Assembly: GCA_020747015.1 (NCBI GenBank)
Contig: JAGTJM010000088.1
Location: 1-64,000 of the forward strand
DNA length: 64,000 nucleotides
Source of the DNA: Pyrenochaeta sp. MPI-SDFR-AT-0127
Taxonomy: Eukaryota > Ascomycota > Dothideomycetes > Pleosporales > Cucurbitariaceae
Reading direction: 5' to 3'
The notes below the pieces were generated by a model that was given only the letters and a program-made list of their open reading frames with translations, did not search any database and had not been told where the DNA came from. The translations under genes were made by a program, and so were the position numbers. Below are positions 45,208-56,638 of the stretch, piece after piece. Positions within the stretch are counted from its first letter, which is position 1. Each line of letters starts with the position of its first letter.

Positions 45208-48104
45208 GCTTTGCTGGTGAAGGGCGGCCACAACAGCACGAAGGCAGCCGTCTGCTGCCGAGTGGATTAGTTCCGTGTCGCGAAACGCGGGCACCGTCTG
45301 CGAGCAAGACAGGCAAGGATGACGGCAGTAGCTGTCGTCACCAGTAGACTAAAGCCCTGATATCCGGCTGGATCTGCGTGACGATTGTGGTATCTATCAA
45401 ATGCTAATGAATGATAGCTCGTGGTTGGCGATGACTTGATGTTGGGGTGCGTCGCAAGCCCCCCAGGACACACTGTAACCTGGGCCTTGGCGACCCTGCA
45501 TCATCACAGCACGCCATTCCTCTTCCAGCTCAGCCCTGAACTAAGCGCAAGGCTGATGTCTACCTCGTTGAGTATTCGCGGTCCCTGAATGTCTTATAAC
45601 AGCAGTACGCAAGGTAGGCCAGATGCGTTTCATAGACCTACGTGTCAAGTTGGAGCCTCAAGGGAACATATGGCCATGGTGGTGGATGTTTGCATAGCCA
45701 TCGACAGCGTTTGCGTATTGTGTGAAATAAAGCACATGGGCGTCTACCTCCATCACACCTGGCCTTTCGTGGCTACTCCTCGTTCGCCTGACCTGCACTA
45801 CCGATAGAAGATTAAGTTGTTTTCGTCACTCGGTGGTCAGTGTTCTGTTCTGTTCAGGCCTCGTATCACCAAACGCTGTGGAGTTGCCCCAACAGGACCG
45901 TCAACTGACACCGTCATTTCATGTGCTTACTGTAACTTGATTCGACACGCGCTATAACAAGAGACTTGAAGGTTCGTCAAGTGCTGCCATGACTCACGCT
46001 ACATCAACCCCAACCAGTAAACATACTGAAGCACGGAGCCTCGAGCAAGGGAGCGGTGATTCTGCGCCGCGAGGACGTCGAACAGGACATGACGTACGAT
46101 GAATTGGCTTTGGGCATCGCATTGGACAACGTCAGTTGTCGTACTCTAAGTGACTTGGTCCATGAAAATGGATAGAGTCATTTCTTAGTGGTCGTATTAT
46201 CTCAGCTTTAGAATAATTCAACCGGAGAGGAAATCGGGCCACGTGAATGCTGCATCTTTCAAACATGCTATTCTCGATCGAAGCCTTTCCTATATAAGCA
46301 GAGACATTGGAGCGGGTGGCAGTTGTAGGTAAATCAAGATGTCGCAGAGGATTACGATGACACGGACGACAGCAAGCTTGGGGCAATTAGGTAGGTGAGT
46401 AGACGTGTTTCGACACATGTTCCTGCAGGAGCCGCTAGATGCAGAACAATGAGCATCAAATCTAAGCAGCTAAAAGCTCCAAGTATGGAAAGCCACTCAG
46501 GCTTCCTCGCTGTCTAGACGCAAGTGGCTCGCCGGAATCCAGCGTAGCCGAGAGGGGAGTTTGATAGAATACTTTCTGTGCACAATACCGCTATCTGCCC
46601 ATGGGAACACGGAGTCGATCGATCCAATCGCCAGGGCCCCCTTTGGCTTGATGGTGATCAGACACTAGCAACGCGCACAGCAAGTGCGAAGAGCAAGGAG
46701 ATTGGAATGCCTTCTTTCCCAGAATAGAGCAGACAAACAGGGTGTCTGGGATGACCGCGGCTTAGACCACTGCGGGCGGGATCCAAGGCCACACACCAGG
46801 AGGATCTTGGCAACGGCGGCGTGGTTTGACCGTTGACAGCGCATGGCCCAGATAGGCTAGGAGAGAAACGGCATGGCAGTGGTTGGGGGTCTGAAGCATT
46901 CCAGTCGTCTCCGCACCAGATTGGCACGCTCGGATTTGCACAGGTGTTAATTCAGGAACTGCTGGTTTCGTCTCGAGCTTGTGGAGCTGCGTGGTTGACA
47001 GTGATTCGGCCGTAAACCCTGGGGAAGCTAGTGGTGTGTGGTGGTTGCGTGGACCGACGGGAAGCCAGGTGGGGATGGAGGGCCAAAGGGTTGAAGGGCT
47101 GGCGGCCCATGGGGCGAATTAGCGGTCATTAGGGCCACACTTGCAGGTATTAGCTGGCAATTGCTACTGCCTCTTTCATGCAATTAAGCGCCATTGCTGG
47201 CTTCTGCCTCGACGCTCACGTCTGCATGCGGGTCATTTGACAGCCATGAGTGCGGCACAGTCGAGCATGCTCGCCGAATGGGAAGACACGGCCTGCGGAA
47301 TTTGTCGTTGCTGCGCGATGGATTGGATCCTTGCCCAAGGGATCCTCTGGCGTGGCCAGCACAGACAGCTCCAGCAATATCACGCTGCATCGAGGAGAGA
47401 TTATCCCGCTGGGTGGCCATCGACTGCAAGACGTCCGGCCTTCTGCGCTGCCGTCGGGGTGGTGGCCTTAACCACCCTTCCTTGACCATGCCCTGCACCA
47501 CCCACGCCTGAAGCCGTTTCCACGGACAGAGCACCGCCGGCGCGGCACAGGCAGCATCAAACACCCCAGCGAGGCTGCTCCAGCTGCTCGCCAGCCGCGA
47601 TCGTCGCCGTAACAAGGACAGCCATGACCCAGCACACCGTTCCTGGCCAGCAACTGGGCCGGGCACTACCGTCGACAGGCCAGGAAGCGGCTGGCCAATT
47701 CGCGGCTTAAGCGCAAGACAGGGCAGCCGGGGTGGAAGCCGCCAAACCGCGAGAAGACTTGTAGACAACAGGGTGAAGGCTCGGCGCTAACATGCACGCC
47801 TTACAGTCAGTGCGCGCAGCAGGAATCCTTTGAAGCCCGCAAGCCCGGGGAGGATAGAGTCGACGCACTCGACGTGACCTGCACTGGCGGCCGCCGTTCC
47901 ATTTGACATGGTGATAAATACATGTCTGTGGCACTCTCCACATGGCCAGTCATCCACAGGCTCAAACCTCGACCCTAACCATCACCGTGCGCTGCTCCTT
48001 ACCTCCAACTGCCGCCCTGTTTCGACTACTGCTGGCGACATTGACTACCAGAGGCGCAGCAACTGAAGCGCGCTCCCACCGCTCGGCAAGACTAGTCCAT
48101 CATC
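45208..48104. other. Intergenic
   Basis: 2.9 kb between the KDEL-receptor-like gene (minus) and the Myb-like gene (plus). GC-richer from about 46700 to 47900, where overlapping open frames (47184-47768) have no family similarity. No RNA gene or repeat of note. Confidence 0.5.
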
Positions 48105-49485
48105 ATGTCTCTTGTACTTGAAGCTGCTATTCCTCCACCACATCTCCCCCAAAGCAGATCAGCATCGTGGCCGTGCCCCTACCCGTTGCACGACTACCCC
48201 GCCTCAGTTTCTTCCCCTACCCCAATGTCTCCCCAGTCGCTCCACTCGTACATGCCTCGCATGCCAGAGAGCCCTCTTCCGTCTCAAGAGATGCACAGCT
48301 TGCCCACGCCTGGCTGGTATGGCCCCTCTATTTCGGCCCCAGAAAGTCACCACGAGGTATGTTTTGCTCTCATGTCGCTACACCGGCTACTCACATGCTA
48401 GTCTAGACCAGCTACGCCACATATGATCAATATATGCCTCCACATACCTCGTCCATCACCCTGTCTCCACCCACTCCTGGTTTTCGTTACTCCGGAAAAC
48501 CATCAGTGTCTACCTCCCAGGCTGATCCGCCAGCAGCGGCCGTCTCTCCAGGGTCTACGTATTCTCGCGATTCTGTGCTACCTGGCTCTACGCGTCCATC
48601 AGAAGAGCCACAAGCAGACCAAACTTGCACCTTACAGAAGCCAGCATCGCAATTGCGGATACAGTCACACCTCATGGATCGCCCACATAGTAGCTCGAGC
48701 GTATTACATCCTGCCCCAGTTCAGATCTCATGGGCGATGAACCCTCTTGGTGTCCATGCTTCCCACGATTCGTACCATTCAATCTATCCAGCCTTGACCC
48801 GCAGCCCGTGCCCGAGTGAACCGCTCATAGAGCTTCCTTCCAACCATTTGACTTCACCCCAACCTCGCAGGTTGTATACGCCTATTGCTCCTCAACCAAT
48901 GGAGGTACCAAGGTCGCATGGGTCGAAGAGATTCCGCGAAGAGGACGATGATGTCTCAGACGAGTCTAAGCGAAGAAAGCGATCAGATTCACATGCGTCT
49001 GTACAATTCGAGCTTAGCGAGGAAGATAAATTGCTTCTTCAACTCAAGGAGGAAGAGTCGATGCCCTGGAAGGACATTGCAATCCGTTTTCAATCTGACC
49101 TCGGCAAGACTTATCAAATACCTGCTCTACAAATGCGTCTCAAACGCCTTCGCGAGCGGATGCGAGTGTGGACTGAGAGTGATGTCAGAGCGTTGCGCAT
49201 GGCACATGAGTACTGGGTACAAAACAAATTCGACATCATCTCCCAGAAGGTGCATTACCCATCCATATTGAGTGCGCAGGTAGATACTGATAAGAATAGA
49301 TGCTCGAGTACGGCGCTCAGGAAAAATGGACTGCCAGGCAATGTGGACGCAAATGGGCCGAAATTGATCCTGCACCGACACCTTATGGACACTTCGATCA
49401 ACACCTCCAACATGGCTTCGCCCCATACGCCATGAGTCCTGTCGAACCATCACATTCATTCTTACCTTTTATGCACGTCCAATAG
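48105..49485 (+). CDS. Myb/SANT-like nuclear protein, putative transcription regulator
   Basis: Three exons, 48105-48356, 48407-49249 and 49300-49485, join in frame to 426 residues. The first ~260 residues are Pro/Ser/His-rich and disordered. A probable nuclear signal, KRRKRS, sits in an acidic-basic stretch just before two helix-turn-helix-like units at about 285-390: one begins FELSEEDKLLLQLKEEESMPW, the second has VWTESDVRALRMAHEYW and, after the last intron, MLEYGAQEKWTARQCGRKW. The spaced Trp residues fit fungal Myb/homeodomain-like proteins. Target genes are unknown. The last donor, gtgcat, is weaker than the alternative gtagat, but the latter would leave a 20-nt intron. Confidence 0.75.
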
Positions 49486-52400
49486 CGATCATTCATTGTT
49501 TCTCAATGAGAACATTCGCCTTATAGACCTTGCATTACTGTTATCGCACGGCGCACGGCGCATGGCGCAAAGGACGGCTCGTTTTCATAAGAGCCATTCC
49601 TATACCCCCTTTCAGCATTCTCTTCGCTCGATACCCTCGTTCTTGTAAATATATGGATGCCCAAATTCATCTTTCTTCACAAAATTGTACACAGATACAG
49701 ATCGATGTTTGCCTGTACGTGGGGTCTAGTTTTGACTCAATACCACTGCTTAGCATTAAGATCGCAATTAGCAAACGCTTGATATTTTTCCGCCTCTTAT
49801 CATATGTCCCCGGTACTGCCTGTGCACTTGATTGACTTTGTGGGGGCTTCCAGACAACGCTTTCTACAGTCTACCGTGCCGCAATATAACAGTACGCGCG
49901 CCGCAATCACCATCTTCACTGACCAGCAGTTTTTGACAGTTTAGTCGCATGAATTATTGAAATTCAATCAGTTTCCAGGCCTGGAGAAATACCCGCGCGG
50001 CTCGTTGACCAAACTGGGACAGAGCGGCATCATATCACATGTGCTCTCAAGGGTCTCGAAATACTCGAAAAGGATTTGCTAACTGCTTGGTGCCGCAATG
50101 AAATTTCTGCAGCCAGCGAAACTTGTTCATATCCGCCTTGTGCGGCGTAGTGATGCGTTTCCGGGACGGCAAAGCGTGAATATGCATTGTGGTCATCATC
50201 GGCGTATGATTACAACCCGCACAGTTCTGGAGGCCTTCCGTATCGCTCAACAAAAGGCTCAAGCAAAGTAAAATCATCGCTGCTCTGTGAGCCCATGCTT
50301 TTCCGTGTCATGAATCATTGATCCCGCCTCTTTTCTCGTAGGGTTTCTCTGCGAAATAACCTACGGAGCACTTGAGCCGTCTCTGTATCTTGCATAATAG
50401 CAGTATGTTTCAAAGATCGGTACGATCGAGTGATACTTTAGTCGCGTTCAGTCATTTTCTTCGCTTTATGTTTGCATTCCGTCTTGATTGAGCAAGAATA
50501 GTCTATGAAAGGCTTACAAACAATCCCAATCATCTCGACAAGGACTCAATTACGAGTGAGCTCTCTAAATCCGTTGGTCAGTAATCGGAAGGTCTTGAAT
50601 ATATATATGGAGCAACTAAATGTGCATCGCTCCATTTGACCGCATGTTTTGTGTTCATTAGCTGCTTATGTTTACTCGATGATGCGCATAATGATCTGCA
50701 ACTATGTGGGCACACAAATCAAAGAGTTAAATCTATCTCGGATTGATTCTGCAAAACGTTCCACATCGGATGTCAAGGCTGACAGGACTAGAAAGATGTT
50801 CAAATGTACCGAGAGGTTAATCTTTGCTTTTGAAGCAGTTGAAAGTGCGCCACTTTTACCTGCGCGCTATCTGTAGAGAGAAGACTATCATAGGGCCAAA
50901 AATGATTAATAGAGAGGTAGAGAAGCCGAAGTTCCGCGGACTCTCCGCTGCATCCAACCTTTTACGCTTGATTTGCTCAGATTCTAGTCTTGCATTCAAT
51001 GTCAATTCGCCGCCTGTTCCACTTGGCTTTCGCAGAGGGGATACATGTGTTTTGCCCCACAGACATCTGCTCGCTCTAAACACGTCGTCCACGGCTATGA
51101 GCAGCCATATGGAGTATGAAGGCAGTCTCTCCCTAACAAAACTGCCAGGCCACTTCCGCCTGCATCTGGCCCCCCATTGGAAACAAAAGCGTCAACGAAC
51201 AGCTACCAGCGAGCTTAGTTGCTCCAATTGACGTTGTGTACCGCGTGCAATGAAGAAGATGCTGTGACCGGCTGTGAGCCTTGTTGAAGGTGACATATCG
51301 GCCTCTACATGTGGCCATTTCTGAGCACCTCCACGCTGCTGCTAAGACCTTCCCACTCTAGCACGATGTTGTTGTTCACCCGTAGCCATCAATTTCGTAT
51401 TCCGTAGATACAGTAGCCAATAGGTCCAGGACATAGGGAGTTACCACCGGCTTGGCTGCTTGTGGTCATGACAGTCTTCGATCCTTCGGGATCGACTCCG
51501 CATAGCCGAAGTGCACGGTAAACATGACACGGCCGCTCAGAACAGAGGGTGTATGCATAGCCAAAGTGACAGCTTTTATTTGTGATCTATGTTAGAAGAA
51601 AAACCGAAGGACATGCATGCTAACAGCTGCGCGGACAAACCATTTCGACAGACGCGAGACGCGATTATCCCCTGCCATGTACCGTCAAGCGGCGAGGTGA
51701 GGATGAAGCTTCGAAACCTGCGCCGCACCTGAGCGAAACGGTTCTGTCTTCTGCCCCTCGACGACAGGACACTCAATAACAGGAATATTGTTGAACTGTA
51801 TAGTTTTTAGCCGTTGATCGTGTCGCACGGCTTACCTTGGAACGGGATGGGCTAGACCCAACAAAGGTTTGCCTGCACGTGCGTGTCAGCATGCGCCTCT
51901 TACTGCTCACCGATGACATTGCCAATGTTGCCGAACCTGTCGCTCTGCTGACCCTCTAGGCAAGCCTCAGCGCTAAGGCGTAGATCGATCTTTGTCCCGA
52001 TACTGCGATCGAGTTGTGGTATCTGGAATGTTTGTCGTTTGACGATGGTTGTACCAATCATCTCATCGTCTGGCTGGTCGCTAGCAGGAGAAAACATGAG
52101 CAAGTTGCTATTGGGAGAATCTACAAGGGCTCCCTCCATGCGCCCTCTGGACAAGTCAGACTACACAGCAGCCTGCAACCTGCCAGAGGCCTGGGGAACC
52201 GCACATTCAACCCGCGCAGCAGTTCGGGACGTTTCAGGATCCGTGCTTCGCATGCGCAACGTGGTTTCCATTTATCCATATTGCGCTGGCGCGTAAGCCC
52301 CCACCAGCTTCTCTTCTCCAATGTCTTCTCCAGATCTTCTTCGAGGCTTCTAGTGCTTATGGGTCCATAATCTCGGAATCCGTGCAGCTGCGTCCACGAG

Positions 52401-52805
52401 GGGCCCAGCACGCGCATAAATGACACATGTGGCCTTGGTGCTCTGTGCGGGAATAGGGAACAGGAGTCCCAGAGATGACAATGACGCCTGTGGGATGCTG
52501 CGTAGCAAGGCGCGGAAGGATGAGCAAGTGCGAGTGCGACCATTTACCCGGGGCCATGAACTCGGCATCCGAGGCCAGCGACTTGCTGCGCCGCGGCTAC
52601 ATTTGTTGGATTTACATGAGGTTCTTGTGGTGGATTTCGGAATAGCCACTAATATGACCTGTTTAGGAAGTTTACTGGGTACAGCATCAACCCCACTTGT
52701 CGTCTTCATCGCCTTGCCGATAGGCAGCTTTTCCGTCTCCAACAACTTTTGCCCGTACAAGACCGATCGAGGACAATCTGCACCCGGCTTCGATTTTAGC
52801 AGATT
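49486..52805. other. Long intergenic region
   Basis: 3.3 kb with no recognisable gene; AT-richer between about 50280 and 50900. GC repeats of the type ggcgcacggcgc occur near 49548-49568. Open frames at 50824-51231 and 52350-52874 match nothing known. Confidence 0.5.
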
Positions 52806-53830
52806 ATGCCCTCGACACTGCGCACAGCCTTTAACAGACTGACACACCTGCAATCGCAACTTCGGGCCACCCATTCTAGCTCTTTGCTCACGTCATCGCC
52901 CATGATGACAAACCTTACCATCAACTCCAGATACCGCATGAACTCGGGCCACGAAATTCCAGTTCTTGGCTACGGTGTGTATCAGACACCTGCAGATGTC
53001 TGTTCAGAAGTAGTCCAGCACGCGTTGAAGGCTGGGTACCGACATGTAGACTCAGCAGTTGCATATCGCAACGAAGCACCCTCTGCCGAAGGCATGAAAA
53101 AGTCTGGCATTGTAAGAGAGGAGCTGTTTTTCACAACAAAGATTCCACCAAAAGACATGCGCTACGAGACCGCAAAAGAGCACATTGAAAACACGCTCAA
53201 GATTACTGGCTTCGACTACGTTGACCTCTACCTCTTGCACAGCCCATACGGTGGCAGAGAAGCTCGCCTCGGCGCGTGGAGAGCCCTTGTCGAAGGTGTA
53301 GAAGCTGGCAAAATCCGTTCAATTGGAGTCTCTAATTATGGTGTGCATCATTTGAACGAATTGGAGGCATGGATCAAAGACACTGAAGCAAGAGAGGGAA
53401 GGGGTAAAGGAGGCGTCCTAAGCATCAATCAAATTGAACTGCATCCCTGGCTTGCGAGGCCAGATATTGTAGACTGGTGTAAGCAAAGGAATGTACTATG
53501 CGAGGCATACTGCCCAATAGTGAGGGCAACAAAGAATAATGACCCATTATTGCTGCCGCTCGCAACAAAATACGGAAAGACCCCATCACAGATTTTGATC
53601 AGGTGGAGCCTGCAATCGGTCAGTCACATCATGTCGTCTAAAACGACACTCACCATTTGCTAACTTGAAGCCCCTAGGGCTTTATCCCCCTTCCGAAGTC
53701 AGTTACGAAATCTCGAATTGAGGAAAACGCTGAGCTTTATGACTTCGAGCTTACAGAAGAAGAAATGAAGAGTCTAGAAACTGGGGTATATGAGCCTTGC
53801 GCATGGGATCCTACGACCAGTCATGATTGA
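52806..53830 (+). CDS. Aldo-keto reductase
   Basis: NAD(P)H-dependent carbonyl reductase of the AKR superfamily. Two exons, 52806-53618 and 53678-53830, join in frame to 321 residues. The catalytic tetrad is complete: Asp and Tyr in HVDSAVAYRNE, Lys in FFTTKIPP and His in LYLLHSPYG. The cofactor end has GFIPLPKSV right after the intron. Starting at the second Met cluster (52902) would give 289 residues, which is the family core. The longer start adds MPSTLRTAFNRLTHLQSQLR, a basic, acid-free leader that could target mitochondria, so two products are possible. The intron donor is gtcagt. Substrate unknown. Confidence 0.88.
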
Positions 53831-54935
53831 TTATCAGCTTTGTAGGAAAACTCGCCTCTGTTTCCAAAGAATTTCTTTCAAAAACACCACAAATAGACTC
53901 GTCGATCACGCCAGGCTCTATACCATCCTACGATTTCTCACAAATTTGCTTCGTCATCGTTCGTGTCTACATAGGTTAAAACCAAACTTCGCAAAAGGTG
54001 GTTTACGGGATCTACAAAATCAAGACCCACCAATCAGTGACCACTTCTATCAAAAGATGTTTGATTGTACGCATGAATCATACCTGTACAATCAATTCAA
54101 GACAGATGTTCATCTTCACCAGATATCCAGTGATTCTTGCACACAATATGGCCAACACTGCACCTGCGACCCAGTTTGCAGTTCGTTGGAATCCCTACTT
54201 ACTGGCCCCTATATCGTCCTAATATCACATGTCTATATTCTCGCATTTGCAAGAATTGGATGCACCGAGTATTCTTCACAGTGGAACTTTCTATTCAGTC
54301 AGAGTGGTGGCGGAACGTATCCCAGACTGAGAGGTCGAGGTTGGACGGATACAAATGTTATGTGTGTTCGGGGTAATGGATGCTAGTACTTCCTTAAGTA
54401 CAGTTTTGGGTTTATGTGAGTGATCTGTCATACTTTAATATAGATGAAGATCGGTCCATAAAGTGATCGCTGCAGTAGATGTCAATCTCAGACAAACAAC
54501 AAATTAAAGTGCCTTCACACTATGACTAGACGCCATGGATTAGCCCGGTTTCGAGGAGTTGAGTGCGTGAAAGCATAAAATAACAGAGAGGAACCATTGG
54601 GGATGGTTTTTTGATTGGGTGGTTTCCAATCATTATTCTGAGAGAATAGAGGCATTGTAAAGAAAATCAGTTTGTACATCAGGGGTTGGGGCCGGTAGAG
54701 ATGATTGGCATGTGATTGAGAATGGTGATAAGTACTGTGAATGTGAGAAACTTTGGTAAGCGGGCCATTCGCTCGAAATTCCGAATTTGGGATCCACGAA
54801 AGGCATCCAAACTTAAGAATCATACCAATTGTGTCCACAGTCACATAATGAATCTTCATGTTTCAGTGCTCTATGGCGATACATAGATACAGGCGTTTGT
54901 GATCTTTCTGGCGTTTACTTTACGCGCCGTGCTCC
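53831..54935. other. Convergent intergenic region
   Basis: 3' flanks of the aldo-keto reductase (plus) and amine oxidase (minus) genes. AT-rich. Nothing recognised. Confidence 0.5.
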
Positions 54936-56638
54936 TCATTTCCTGTGGTTTGCTACAAAGAAAGGACTAGCACCCATTCCGTTGAACGCATTGTACTCCG
55001 CAAACTCTGTTGTTCCATGCAGTTCCTCATAACGTGTATAATTCCCACAGTTGCTTTCTATATTCAAACATTCGGCCGTAATTATACCAGCGATTCTCAA
55101 TCCAGCCTCCTGCCCCTCAAACCACGCACCATGCAAGAACCCAAAGTACTCAGCGCTGGTAGCTTCACCAGCAAAATAAAGGCGGTCGACATTAGCACGA
55201 AGATTTTGGTGCATCTCAAGCGTCGTTCCAGCTGGCCAATTTGAATATGAACCATAACTCCATGGCGTTTGCGACCATCGAGGGTACATAAAAGCAATTG
55301 GATCCGGAATATCGATATGAGGAAACATCTGGCGCAGGACAGCCATGGCCTCAGCCTTGGTAGTTTCGTCATCCTGCGCTTCTACTCGGTATGACTGCTC
55401 GTCAACCAGGGTTACGAATATGATGTTTGACCCAGGTAGGAAGTCTTCAGTTGACAAACTTTGCCAGACAGTGTAATACCCACGTGTTGTAGGGTCCGCG
55501 TATAGGAAGAACTGCTTGTCCATAGGCCAGAATGTCTCGTTGAACTGAAAGAATATCTTAGTGTAAGTACCCATCGAGAAAGTGGCAATACCAGAGCTCT
55601 TCCATTCCGGCAACTCAGGCTCGAATAAAATGATGTCGTTCTGGAGTACGCCAAGCGAGACTGTGGAAATCGCATACTCTGCTTCTATGCAAGATCCATC
55701 TTCATTCGTGATAGCGACGCCCGAAGCAGAGTACGCAATATTCGTGACAACTGTGTTCAATAAGAGCCGGGAATCGTTTGCCTCGAGAAACTTTGCGGCT
55801 TCGCCTTTCAGCCACGTATTGAACCCACGTTGGTCGACGGAGAAATGGCTGACCTCCGAAAAACCATAGTAGGTTAGGTTGTATCCCGCAATTCCAAAAA
55901 CAAAGCTGGACTCCTGAGGAGTCTGCGCCACTTCCCAGTCCCACATCCAATACTCGACCGCCTTTCGAGCAGCATCTCCCTTTGTTCGCCATCCGCTCTG
56001 CCAAAGACCTGCGCTGAAACTACGGTCTTGCAGATTTTTCGTCAGGATTGCCCCTGCATTTTGCTCGAATATGGCCCAGTACTCCTCGTACTCATCAATG
56101 ATGTCGACGTAATCTACAGCGCCGGTCTCATTATAGGTGGCGATGGAACTAGTGTCCGAGTTCACACTTGAGAGATTGACTTGTTTTGAAAATGTCCAGA
56201 TGGGATTTTCTGGTCCACCCAGCGTAGCACCTAGCCCTGAGATCCAGTTCGCACCCAGTTCGACTGTGTAAGGATTGCCTTCCACATCGGCTCCAAATTC
56301 TGTGTTTCGCATGCGGCCACCAATGTCATTGTTGTGCTCTAGAATTATGAAATCGGTAATTGATTGATTTGCGAGCGCTTGCTGAGGTATAGTCAGAGGC
56401 CAGTTCTGTATAGTCAGCATCAAGACTTACTGCTGCTGTAATTCCAGCGACACCTCCACCTCTATAGAAGCATCTGATTAGCGCAGCTTTGTTGATTCAC
56501 ATTTTAGACTCACATGATTGCGACTCTTGTCTTCTTGCATGTCTTATCGCCATACACCCTCATCTTAGATGTTGGAGCAGCAAAAATCAGGGAAGACAGA
56601 AGTCCAGCCACCCACAATTGATCTTTTGTTAGGTACAT
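54936..56638 (-). CDS. Secreted FAD-dependent polyamine/amine oxidase
   Basis: Oxidises polyamines or related amines with release of hydrogen peroxide. Three exons, 56638-56514, 56461-56431 and 56381-54936, join in frame to 533 residues. Exon 1 encodes a signal-peptide-like start, MYLTKDQLWVAGLLSSLIFA, so secretion is likely; the next Met (residue 26) would remove it. The FAD-binding VAIIGGGVAGITAA at 39-52 is spread over exons 1 and 2 (exon 2 is only 31 nt), followed by ILEHNNDIGGRM. The late FAD motif RLYFAGEATSAEYFGFLHGA is intact. The length and WMWDWEVAQTP block resemble plant and fungal polyamine oxidases. Substrate not determinable here; several N-glycosylation sequons agree with secretion. 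Confidence 0.87.

Noticed and set aside
47184..47768. Open frame of 194 codons on the minus strand
   Set aside because: No family similarity, low-complexity Arg/Pro/Ser content, and competing frames on the other strand in GC-rich DNA.
49250..49299. Alternative donor gtagat at 49280 in the Myb-like gene
   Set aside because: It would leave an intron of 20 nt, too short for spliceosomal removal, and would break the conserved spacing of the second helix unit.
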